From NCBI RefSeq assembly GCF_000328475.2, contig NC_026483.1, positions 967,381-1,031,380 of the forward strand: a DNA stretch of 64,000 nt, read 5' to 3'. Positions 51,840-62,546 of this stretch are shown in pieces; positions within the stretch are counted from its first letter, which is position 1, and each line of letters starts with the position of its first letter. The position numbers and the translations under genes are program-made. The stretch comes from Mycosarcoma maydis. Lineage: Eukaryota > Basidiomycota > Ustilaginomycetes > Ustilaginales. The notes under the pieces were generated by a model. It had not been told where the DNA came from and did no database searches. It worked only from the letters and a program-made list of their open reading frames with translations.

Positions 51840-53823
51840 TCCTTGCAAGTATTTGCCGTTGATGTCGATCAATTGCTGCCCGCCACAAGTTGCAAAAGGG
51901 GTGTGGAGGATGAGGCGCAACTCCAGGAACCCTGGAGGCTACAATCCCGGACGTTGTCCAGCGTGCTTGGCATAAAGGTGAACAAGATTGGCCCTTCTTC
52001 CAGACTTGGAGTGATTCCATTTTAACCATCAGAATTGCAAGGTACTTCAAGACCTTAGTCTTGCACAAATCCTTGTTCTTGTTGGAGGGAACACCGCAAT
52101 GAAGGATCTGACATTGGACCTTCAACACAAAGCCGTTGCGGATGGCAGGGAAACGCTCCAGGGTTGTCTGGGAAGAAGTGCAAAAGCGAAGCTGCTGTTG
52201 TTTCTCCCACTTCTTTGCAACAAGCGGATGCTTCGCAAGATACTGAAACCTCCTCTGGAGAACGGACCCGTCTTGGTGCTGCACTGTGCGTGTAAGTGGC
52301 TGCTGATCTCCGGCTTCCTCTGTGAACAGAAAGCTGGGATTCAGATAATGGCTAGCGTCTGCAGCTTTCTGTGCATCTGCTAGCGTAGGTGCTGTGACTG
52401 TCACTTCCAGACGTAACCCAGAACCAAGGCTGGGATCTGCAGCCAGCATATGCTCCTTCCATCCTTTCAGTGTGATGATGCGGTCCTTCAGCGCTTTCAC
52501 AGTCATTGGTTGACCAGCCAGGCCTGCATTGCACTGGGCTTGAGCAGATGCGTAAACACTGAGTACCCTTTGAGATGAGAAATTCCACCTGCACGCCGCT
52601 GCCACTGCAGCTCCACACTGCCAGAGCCCCTGCCTCCGCGTAGCGTACTTGGATATTGCTTGTATTTTCCCTTTTTAGACTTGGGTGCAAGCAGACTGAT
52701 CTGATGCGTGTCCTCCTTGACTCCAACATCAAATATGTTGAGTGCACGCAATGGTTGCTGGCTCAGCATGGCTGGATCCATGAACGTCTATGGGACTCTT
52801 GAAACCGTATGCTGCCATACATACACTCTCACAACCAATCTCCTGCAACGCTTTCACCACAATACCAACATCCATCCATCCTCAACTCACCAAAGTTGAC
52901 TGACAGTGGGTAGTGAGACAGGATCACAACTGACTGCTTAGGCAGTTGCTGCAGGTGTGCAATGAACGGATGCTTGAAGCATGGTTCAAATTGCAAGACG
53001 CAAAGTAGATCCAGTCCTTGAACGCATCAAGGTCTTTGAAGTCAGGTGCACAACCAAGCGGGACAAAACGGCACCAGAAGGATAAATGTGTAGTAAATCA
53101 GCTGGAGAAATGGTTACTGCAAAAGAGTCTACATCTCTGGCCAGCTCCGTATCCCAGCCACGTACTGGTGACAGGTCAGGGATTAGCCCCAAGGTGGCAG
53201 GCTCCGGTACTGCCATTGTCATTTAACATTGCTGGACCAGTTTTGCTTTCTTCCTTGGTTACAGTGGTCATACAATGCCATCCTCTGGCATGTCATCAAT
53301 TTCCTGAGTTGGGTCTGTGTCTAGCTGAAGCGGTGCTGGGTCAGGCCCTGCTAGAGGGAGAAAGGGGAGCATGTCTCGATCCTCAGACTGTGCAGCTCCG
53401 TCAGTGAACTGCTGAGAGTGTCAGAGAGGGAGAGTGGTCTGCTGGCACGTCAGCCAGAGTCGGAATGTCCTGAATTTCAGGCGCTGGGCCAGGAGACGCG
53501 TCTGGCAGGAAATTATCCTGAAATTCCAAGTCCAGTTCAGGGTCCAGCAGCCTTGGTGACGGTGGTTCTGGCTCTGGCTCTGGCCCATCCGTGCTGGCTG
53601 AGCCAATAATTGGCTGGCTCTGTCCGCTCTGGCATGTTCTGATCCCCTGGTGCCGTCTCAGAGCGGTGACATTCAACACCACCTGACCGCAGCTACAGGC
53701 AGCCAGACCCACCGCTCCAGCTGCCTCCTGACTGACTTGCTCGCCACTGTGTGCCTTGTGGATGTGATTGGTGATGTTGGTTGCTGCATAGCTGAACTGA
53801 CAGAGACAGCTGGTTTGTGCCAT
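51754..53823 (-). pseudogene. Multiply frameshifted zinc-finger gene relic
   Basis: The minus strand starts at 53823 with two zinc-binding segments (CLCQFSYAATNITNHIHKAH and CSCGQVVLNVTALRRH), followed by an acidic Pro/Glu-rich stretch. Coding-like segments then continue in changing frames: ISPADLLHI near 53130, DFKDLDAFKDWIYFA near 53010, HPFIAHLQQLPKQSVVILSH near 52930, QPLRALNIFDVGVKEDTHQ near 52730, and KALKDRIITLKGWKEHML near 52480 with SLGSGLRLEVTV just after. A shift between frames is needed near 52560, and at least two more upstream; one of these could be an intron (a GTGAGT follows LSVNFG). The organisation recalls large repeat-associated smut proteins in subtelomeric DNA, but I cannot name the family. 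Confidence 0.5.
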
Positions 53824-54326
53824 GGTGAATGAGTGAGTGAATTAGTGACAGAGCTGAAGGAGCACTGCACTGGCTGACCTGAATTTGTAGTTGACCGTCT
53901 TCCAGTTTGAAGTTGACCGTCTTGGAATTTCCTTTGAATTTCCCGCAGATTTTGTAGTGGACCGTCTTCCAGCTGAATACAGATGCGTCAAAACTCTAGA
54001 TTTCTTTTTTGAATTCATCGGACCCTTTTCTGTCCGCCTCAGCCTTTGACGTGACTGGAACCCTAACCCTAAGCATTCCCAAGGCAGAGGAAAAGGAGCA
54101 CATTCAACAGTCTTCTCGCATCTGTGCTGCTTTCCTGTTGTATTGACAGCAGTGTTCCACCGAGTTTCGAGCTTATTGGCGCTTTACAGTCTCTGCGTGC
54201 GTCCCTAACACGCACAATCGGGTCAGACATTCAGAGAAAAGGAGGAGTGGCGGAGCTAAGTTATGATTGCTCTGGATGGGTAGCACCCGTGCAACCTTTC
54301 CGGTCTACTTGTTGTGATATTGTGCT
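53824..54326. other. Intergenic, with telomere-type tract
   Basis: No gene seen. It contains a CCCTAA tract at 54059-54072 and a short near-repeat at 53890-53975, where TGAAGTTGACCGTCTT and TAGTGGACCGTCTT variants recur with GACCGTCTTCCAG. Confidence 0.5.
54059..54072. repeat. Interstitial telomere-type repeat (AACCCTAACCCTAA)
   Basis: Two CCCTAA units plus AA, in the opposite orientation to the tract at 49461. Confidence 0.75.
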
Positions 54327-54581
54327 TCAGACACACTTCTGTTCTGCGGATAGAGCCCAGAACTCACCTCTTGCTTGGAGAAGCATAGCCGGTGCTCCTG
54401 ACTCAATAACCTCACCGTTGGACATGCAGATGATGTGGTCGAACCCGATGATTGTCGCGATCCTATGAGCCACGGCAATCACAGTGCAGTCGGCAAAGTG
54501 CGTAGTTAGTACACTCTGCACCACCTTTTCGGTTTCGACATCCATTGCGCTCGTCGCTTCGTCCAGGACAAGAATTTTCTT

Positions 54582-55207
54582 TTTACGCAACAGCGCGCGT
54601 GCCAGCGCCAGAAGTTGTCTCTGGCCCGTACTAATATACGTCTCGCCCGTCAGTAGGTGCTGTTCGAGCTGGTTGGGCTGTTTCTTGACGAACTCGGTCA
54701 GGTGACAGGTGTGGAGCGCCGACCAAATTTGGTCGTCCGTGCAGGTCAGGTCTGGATCCAGGTTTTCGCGAATGCTGGCAGCGAGGAGAAGAGGCGACTG
54801 CGGGATAATGGTCATGGCAGACCGAAGGGTTCGCAGGGGCATCCGCGAGATGTCGAGTCCGTCGAGAAGGATCGTGCCAGCTCGCATCGAAATCATCCTA
54901 AACAGCGCCAGTAGGACGGTGCTCTTTCCAGATCCACTGCGGCCCACGATGCCCAGCCGCTTCCCTGCCGGTAGCTCAAAACTGAGATTGTGAAACGCAG
55001 GCTCGAGGTCCGCGCGGTACGAGGCCGAGACTTTATTGAAGCTTATGCTGCCCTGAAACACCGTCTCGTTAACCTCGGCAGTGCTAGGTGGATGCCTGGC
55101 AGCAGCAGAGCGTTCTTCAGGCTCGATAAGGCTGAATTCGCGGACGCGTTCGAGGGCGACGCCGGCGATTTCGACTTCGGTGAGGTTGACGATCGCTTGA
55201 TTGAGCG
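54582..55207. repeat. Left copy of 626-bp duplicated contig end
   Basis: Read base by base, this stretch matches 55308-55933 at a constant offset of 726 bp, and the encoded NBD2 residues are the same. It runs exactly up to the gap. Confidence 0.93.
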
Positions 55208-55307
55208 NNNNNNNNNNNNNNNNNNNNNNNNNNNNNNNNNNNNNNNNNNNNNNNNNNNNNNNNNNNNNNNNNNNNNNNNNNNNNNNNNNNNNNNNNNNNN
55301 NNNNNNN
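55208..55307. other. Assembly gap (100 N) inside the ABC transporter
   Basis: Exactly 100 N. The flanking sequences are copies of each other, so the gap probably marks an unmerged overlap rather than missing DNA. Confidence 0.97.
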
Positions 55308-55933
55308 TTTACGCAACAGCGCGCGTGCCAGCGCCAGAAGTTGTCTCTGGCCCGTACTAATATACGTCTCGCCCGTCAGTAGGTGCTGTTCGAGCTGGTT
55401 GGGCTGTTTCTTGACGAACTCGGTCAGGTGACAGGTGTGGAGCGCCGACCAAATTTGGTCGTCCGTGCAGGTCAGGTCTGGATCCAGGTTTTCGCGAATG
55501 CTGGCAGCGAGGAGAAGAGGCGACTGCGGGATAATGGTCATGGCAGACCGAAGGGTTCGCAGGGGCATCCGCGAGATGTCGAGTCCGTCGAGAAGGATCG
55601 TGCCAGCTCGCATCGAAATCATCCTAAACAGCGCCAGTAGGACGGTGCTCTTTCCAGATCCACTGCGGCCCACGATGCCCAGCCGCTTCCCTGCCGGTAG
55701 CTCAAAACTGAGATTGTGAAACGCAGGCTCGAGGTCCGCGCGGTACGAGGCCGAGACTTTATTGAAGCTTATGCTGCCCTGAAACACCGTCTCGTTAACC
55801 TCGGCAGTGCTAGGTGGATGCCTGGCAGCAGCAGAGCGTTCTTCAGGCTCGATAAGGCTGAATTCGCGGACGCGTTCGAGGGCGACGCCGGCGATTTCGA
55901 CTTCGGTGAGGTTGACGATCGCTTGATTGAGCG
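55308..55933. repeat. Right copy of 626-bp duplicated contig end
   Basis: Starts at the first base after the gap and matches 54582-55207; beyond 55933 the sequence continues uniquely into TMD2 of the transporter. Confidence 0.93.
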
Positions 55934-58900
55934 CGCCGCCCAACGTGGTGGCCTGTACCAATGCGACACCGAGCACTCCTGCGTGCGATGAATTCCGCAA
56001 CACGACCGCCAACAAAACCAAGGTGATGTTGGTCATCGTGGTGAGAAGCAGCAGCCAGACCTGAAGCCATCGGCGCACGGTAAAGAGGTGGTAGTAGGGT
56101 CTCTGCGAAGCGTCGAGCAAGGCCGTATTGCGCTCCAGCAAGGCCGTGTCGCGCTGAAGCGCCCGTACCGTAGCCAAGCCTGCCGGAAGAGACGTTTCAG
56201 CAAAGACGGAATACAGCGGACTTTTGGTAGCCATCTCCAACCTGCGGAGCTGACGACTCGAAGGGAGGTAGAGGCGTTGTATGGCTCCAGAAACTGCGAA
56301 CAGCACCACCACCAAGACGGCGAGGTACGGAGCAGCGACCATCATTGTGATAAGTGAACCAAACACGAGCATAAGAACGCTGACCGTGTTGAGGATGGCA
56401 AAGACAAACGTCTGATCGATGTGATAGAGGTCTTGAGAGAAACGGTTGGTTACTTGTCCTGTGGTCCACTCGGATAAGAACGAGATGGGCGCCGATAGGA
56501 CTGCCTTGAACTCGGCATCATGAAGACGATTACCTGCCAATTCGGCGCACTTGGCACAGAGGATCCAGAATCCAATGGCAAGGAAGGCTGCACTTGCAGG
56601 GGCCAGGAAGAGATAGCCCACTGTCCAAGCAACCCAGTCGCGGAAACGATGTTCTTGCTGAGATCGAGCCCAAGCCTGCAGGTAGTACGAGCTACCTATG
56701 AGTGTTCCAACTTGGAAAGCAAACAAGACAAGAAATAGTATTGTTCTGCCCCGACCAGCGGTGTTCAACCAGGTTGCATACGTTTTCCACTTCACAGTGC
56801 CAGTGAGGACGTCTTCTTGCTCCTCGGTCGAGTGCAATCGCAAGGACCCGTCCTCGGCTGCGGTGGCGGGGGGTCTCTGTGATTCCATGCTGATGCGACA
56901 GATCGAATCTTTGCCTTTGAATGTGAGCGTCTCATATCGACCAGACTCGGCAATCCTGCCTGCTTCGATCCGGACGATCAACTGAGCATGATGAAGGAGA
57001 TGGACAGCATTCGTTGCCATCACAACAGTCTTTCCCTTCAAGAGGCCGGCGGGACCCATCAGAGCACGCCACATTTGAGCGGCAGTTTCGGCATCCAAGG
57101 CGCAGGTAATATCGTCAAAAATGTACGCTTCAGCACAGCTGTATATTGCGCGAGCCACGGCAACTCTTTGGCGCTGCCCGCCGCTGAGCGCCTTGGCATG
57201 TGTTGCATCGCCTTTTTGGAGCCTGCTAATGTCTTCCGTAAGGGCGCATGCGCGGAGAGCCTGAAGGTAACGATCCTCGTCCTAGTCGCCAGTAGCAAAG
57301 ACAATGTTATCACGAATCGAGCATGTCTCCTGCAACCAGATGTCTTGACTGACATAGGCGACACGTTTCGCCAGCAAAGGCAGCTGCTGTTTGCCCGCTA
57401 GCAGATCGCATTCGCCCAGCAAAGCTTGCAGCAGGGTTGATTTTCCTTGGCCCAGCTGGCCGCAGATCATTGTCAGTGTGCCGGCAGGGATGACAATATT
57501 AACATCGGCAAGCACAGTTTCCTGGCCCCATCCTAAGCTTGCATCCTTGAAAATGGCTGCATGAGTTAGCGCTCGACTGTTGCTTGCAGTGGGAGCAGAG
57601 CAAGGAGTCAGATCTTCGCTCATGGTAGACTGGACGTCGGGTCTAACCTCGCTGGTAAGGAAGGCCTCGATGCGTTCCATGCTGGACCAAGCTTGTAGGA
57701 GAGAGGCATATTGCTGTCCCAGTTGGAAGAGCGGGCTCCTGATCAGCTGGAAGATGGTGAGGGTGGTGAAGACAGTATTGATATCGAACCGATTCGAACC
57801 AGCCAATCTATCTACGACGATGAGGGTGACAAAGGTGAAAAATCCCAACATTTCTCCAGCAGAGTTGGTGAAAGTGATGACACCCGTGGCCTGCTTCATC
57901 AACGCGCTGCGTTCAGAGAGCTCCCTGGCGCGGGCTTCGCAAACTTTTGCATGGAGAACGTCCTCATAAGCGGAAAATTTGACGCCTTTGATGTCCGAGA
58001 TGATACTAGAGGTGAGATCGACCCGCTTGTCAGCGAGAGCACTCCAAATGCCCTGCTTGGTGCCCATTCCCCGACTAGTAAGGGGCGTTAAGAGGAAGCA
58101 GATCACGACAGACACAATCGAGGCCAGGAAGGCAAGACCAAGCTCAGCGTAGAGCAGATAAATGCCCACAGCGATGGTGATGCATCCACTCCAGATATCG
58201 TGAATGATGTCGCCCGCATCAACGATGCGTTCCGTGTCTACACTCATCAGATTGGCCGCTTTGCCGCCGCCGCTGGTACGTGCAACTCGCAGATGCAGAT
58301 CGAGCCCTTTGCGGTAGATGGCCTCTACATACGCACCACGCACCTTGGTCATGAGCTGCGACGAAGTGTGCCAGTACTGACCTTCGGCTAGAGCCATGCC
58401 GAGATAAACCAAGCCATATGCGCCCACCAAACCCCAGCCATAGACTACAGGCTGAGCTGTGACTTGAGCTTGGCCCTTGTCTTCATCGGAGTAGGACTGC
58501 ACAAAGGCGAGCGTAGTGGAGACAAGGAAGGGCTGTGCAAGTTGACATACAGTCAGCAACAATTTCCATGGAACAGGAGCCAGTGCAGATCGGGGAAAGG
58601 CGCGAAGCGTTGCGCTTAGCAAGCGTCGCTTTACTACTCTCTGTGGGAAGATCTTGCGATTGTAGGCCGGAGCCGTTTGGACGTCATCGTGGCGAGACGA
58701 TCCTAGCTTCTCAAGAGGGTAAATATCGCTTTCCGGTACCCCTGCGGTGTTGTCGCTGTTGATCTTGACATCGAAGTTGTCTTTCTCCGATGCCGGGCCA
58801 CGAGATCGCGACTCGATTGAGATACCTGTCCAGGCAGCGATGAAGTCGGTGGCAAGAGCTTGGCCGTAAAACTCGGGTTTGAGGGCTTGTAGATCGACGA

Positions 58901-59609
58901 GTTCGAGAGGTTTGCGAAAGCCGGACCGTAGGAGAGGAAATACCCAAGCGAAGAGCAGACGAGAGAAGAAGCCGGCACGAGACTCGCAGGTAGAGTTGTG
59001 CTGTGCACTGTCAAGACTCCTGGCGTTCTCGATCATGATCATTAGACCCAAGCAGCCAAAGTCGACGATATAGATATTGAAGAGGGAGGAACCGCGGACT
59101 GCAGCTACTGCGCTGAAGGTTCGAATGCGACAGGCGTTGAAGAGAAGCAAGAGGAAGAGCCAGAGAGGCAGCAGCATACTACCTCCGCGCGTCTTCCTTC
59201 GTTCAGCTACCGAAAGAGGCACTGCAAGAACGGCAGCGAGAAACGCCAGGATGAAGCTGGGAAGAGCGGTTGACTGGTCCATTGCATGGCGAAGCGTGCT
59301 TGACGAAGGGGCCGCAAGCATGATGAGGAGGACAAGGGTGAGGACAGCATGGGTAATGGAGACCGAAGCGCCAATGAGACTGATAGCGTCAGAATGAGGA
59401 GCACAGAAGCGCAATAGCGAGAGGCGAGGAAAATGCGAGATGGCATCGATGTCTGGCTTGTGACGTAGACGAACGAGTCGAGCTACGAAGAGAAGGGTTG
59501 CGAAACAGGAAGGGAGGATGGCAAAGACGACATTGGAGAACCGCAGGGTGAAGTCGAAGAAGCGACAGTCCGAGACGGGCGTAAAGACGCTGTCATTGCA
59601 AGTGGGCAT

Positions 59610-62546
59610 GCTGAACGTATGTTGCAGTGGTGAAGACTCTTACACGTCGCACAGAGTGAGTGCTAAAGCTACTCTTGCTTAACGTCGTCGACACGAGTCT
59701 AGTCTGAGACGAGGTTGGGTAAGCCTTTATAAGAGAAAAAGGAAGTGGATTCGAGAGGTGCTCGATGGTCATCCCTGTTTGTACAAAGAATACGATCACG
59801 ACGACTGGAGAACGGGCTTCATATACGGAAATCGACACATGTAAGGTACGATAAGATGCTGCTTGCTGCCGAGTAGACAAGTTTCAGAAATGTCGGACTG
59901 GAGTCTTCCGCATGTTTCATGCGGAGAAAAAGGCTCTTTGCCTTCACCTTCTATGGGATTAAAAGAATATTTTTATTTTAAGTCTACTGAAGAATCGAAC
60001 TAGTGCCAAGTAATTACAAGTTACCTGTGAGACGGAGCACAGTTGCCCACATAAAGATTCAGAGGCCAAGGCCGGCGGAATCAGGGCGACTGTCAGACCC
60101 AACCAATACTTGCATGCAACCGGAGACAAATTTTCCCCAGCCTACGTTCGGACTGCATTTGCTGCCTAAGCGATGCACGCCAGACATTCCCCCCCCAACA
60201 CACACACATGCGCATAGGGATCACGCAGCAGGCAACCTGCCAATTCAAACCCCAGACGTGCAGGCATGCAGAAGCGATAACCGCCAAGTCGCATTCAGTT
60301 GCAGCAATTCTTCAGCTTACCTCTACCCCCCCCCCAGACTTTGTCCCTCGGGACGTTCTCAACCGAAGTCCAGAAAGTCGCAGAGTCAGCATTGCGACAT
60401 TTCAAACTCGCCGGTTGTAAGATCGATGTAAGTCTCACAGGTTCATGACTCATCGCGTGCGTGCCGCACTGAGCCGACAGGGTTGCACTGAGCATCATTG
60501 TCACCAGCACCGTAGGACAAGATGCCTAAACGCCCTTCGCGAAAGATGACTGGCAATTCGACAGCATTCTCAGCCCCGAGTCAAATCATGCCTTCAATCA
60601 ATCTCAAGTTGCGAGCCTTTGAATGAGTTCGGATGCACACCGACCGGCTTTGGTGCAGAGATCGTGCAGCCACTTGTCTGGGAAGGGTGTGGAAGATGTC
60701 ACACAGAGCGCAACTCTAGCCAATCTTTGGTATGGATTTGGGGCCGTCGATGTCATGTTCAACCCTCTGGGCGTGGCTGTAATCTAACTTGGTGGTTGGA
60801 TGCGTAGTCGAGCATTTGGGCCTAGATCAGCGAGAAGAGAAAAGATCCTGGTCGCAATGGTGTCAGGGGCTTGAGTGCAACATGCTGTAAACTAGAATTG
60901 CTATAAGTTAAGCAGTTGACGACATTGCTAGATCAAAGTGGATCGCAGGGAAGCAGCTGACCGATATTGCTTGGTATTATCACATGAAACCCTCCCTTTC
61001 GTGCTCCCATGCAAGCGAACTTGTTTCTCATAATTGCTATACGGCACAGCGGCACTCGCTAGATGAATGCCACAAAAATGAGATTGCGGCTGGCGCCTTG
61101 GGACTCAGAAGTTGCTCTTTAGCAAGAGCAGCGATGCCAGCTGAAAGCGGTTGTTGCTTCAGGCTAAAGTGAGACGTAGGCGTGGATTATGGGCTTCTCC
61201 TTCGGTGTAGCGGCAAGTTCTGGGTTATCAATCGCGAAACGTCAAAAAATTAAGAATTAAAATAAAATTGCTTGGCTGTCGCGTTGTCTGAATATTGATC
61301 GTGATGAAGCTACTACAAGCGATTGAAATGACCTGTGCGTTCTTGAACGAGACGATGCCTGTTTGCCGATGTACCTGGACAATCCACGGATCTGGCCATC
61401 GATTCAAAACGCAAGTCATCGGCACTCGCATCCTAGTGTGGAAGTTCCCGGCATGCTACGAGGCGCACAGAAGATACATGCAACGGATGCAGATCTTTGA
61501 GGCGTGTGAAAATATCAAAAGGCATGACAGAGTCTAGAGAAGCCACACTCAGGGTTTTCAGTAAAATTTTGTACTAAAATACAACTTCATGTTCACGCGC
61601 GCGCCGTTTCACGATCCCGGCTAAGAGTCACTCTCCTCCGCTGGATGAATGTGATATTAGCATTGTAGCTCCTTAAATTAAGCTTCAACAAGCAGGCGAA
61701 CTCAGCCTCGAGAGAAGCATTGGTCGCCCTTTGGTCTCGTACCTCATCAAAAAATTCGGTGAAAAACCAGAATGAGCTTCGATCCATCGAATCGATCAAT
61801 CTATCATACTCTTCTCAAGATTAGCTGCCTCGATCGTGACGCGCGCGCACAGGAGCTTATGTTCTGTTTGTGCCAGCCTAAAGCAGCACCTTGGCTTAGG
61901 CTTATGCCTAGGGCTGGTGCCTTATCATTTATGTTATGGCACAAAGTCACCGCAAATGTTTCCACTCGTTACACTGGTAATAGATCGAGAAGCGCCGCTC
62001 AATCTTGTTACCTTGGTGGAAACCCAATACGCAAAGTTAGGAACGTCGGTCTTAGAGGAGCCGTTCCTTTGTCAACCGAGACGTTGGCCAATAGTTTGCT
62101 TTGGCGCTACTATCAAGACTGTGTGCCACTGCAGCGAAGAGGGGCCACCTCGGCTCCTCTTTACTATCCAACAGCCGTTGAATCAATGGCGAGAGCCAGG
62201 ATAGCAGCCATTTAACCTCGCTGTACGTTCTGACGAGTCTTAGCTCCCAGTAATTGCAGCAATAATTCGACATTCCACGCTGTACGTACGATTGGCGCGG
62301 TCTAGGCTCCCTCATGATTACAGCACAATTTGCCTCTTAATTTACCGATTTGCACCAAGCTGCTCGAAAGGGGCACATAAGAATTTTCGGTCCGGCAGAT
62401 GACATTGCATCCAACCCTACAACCATATCCTCTCCTCTCTCAATCCAACGCCGTCGAGAATCCGGGCATCACCATCAAACCGAACAGCATCAACGAAGCT
62501 GCGCTCATCAACCACCGTTGTGCCTCTCGTCTGAATCACAAACGGG
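59610..62546. other. Long region without a convincing gene
   Basis: About 2.9 kb. Small open frames (for example 61289-61537 and 61836-62204, plus strand) have no recognisable motif and overlap others. C-runs occur at 60189 and 60327. The region left of 62547 should hold the promoter of the MFS gene. Few heptamer copies are present, unlike the left part of the window. Confidence 0.5.
59724..59731 (-). promoter_or_regulatory. TATA-like box upstream of the ABC transporter
   Basis: Minus strand reads TATAAAGG about 120 bp upstream of the ABCC start codon. Confidence 0.4.

Larger units (their letters stand above)
54327..59609 (-). pseudogene. ABCC-type ABC transporter with one in-frame TAG
   Basis: Full-length ABCC (MRP-like) exporter running from ATG 59609 to a stop at 54327. 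Order: N-terminal TMD0 of about five spans starting near CRFFDFTLRFSNVVFAILP, TMD1, NBD1, TMD2, NBD2. NBD1 has Walker A GQLGQGKSTLL and signature ALSGGQRQRVAVARA; its Walker B ends in DD rather than DE, which is normal for ABCC NBD1. NBD2 has GRSGSGKSTVLLAL, STGQRQLLALARAL and ILVLDEATSAMD. Between Q-loop and signature of NBD1 the frame reads NIVFATGD-stop-DEDRYLQALRACAL; the TAG is at 57282-57284 and the frame is unbroken on both sides. After removing the assembly duplication the locus is 4557 bp (1519 codons), a normal ABCC length. It is either a recent pseudogene by one nonsense change or a sequencing error. Likely role: efflux of organic anions or toxins. Confidence 0.85.

Noticed and set aside
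54327..57158. Novel ABC protein with a duplicated NBD2
   Set aside because: The duplication is the same 626-bp sequence placed exactly on both sides of a 100-N gap, as expected for unmerged contig ends.
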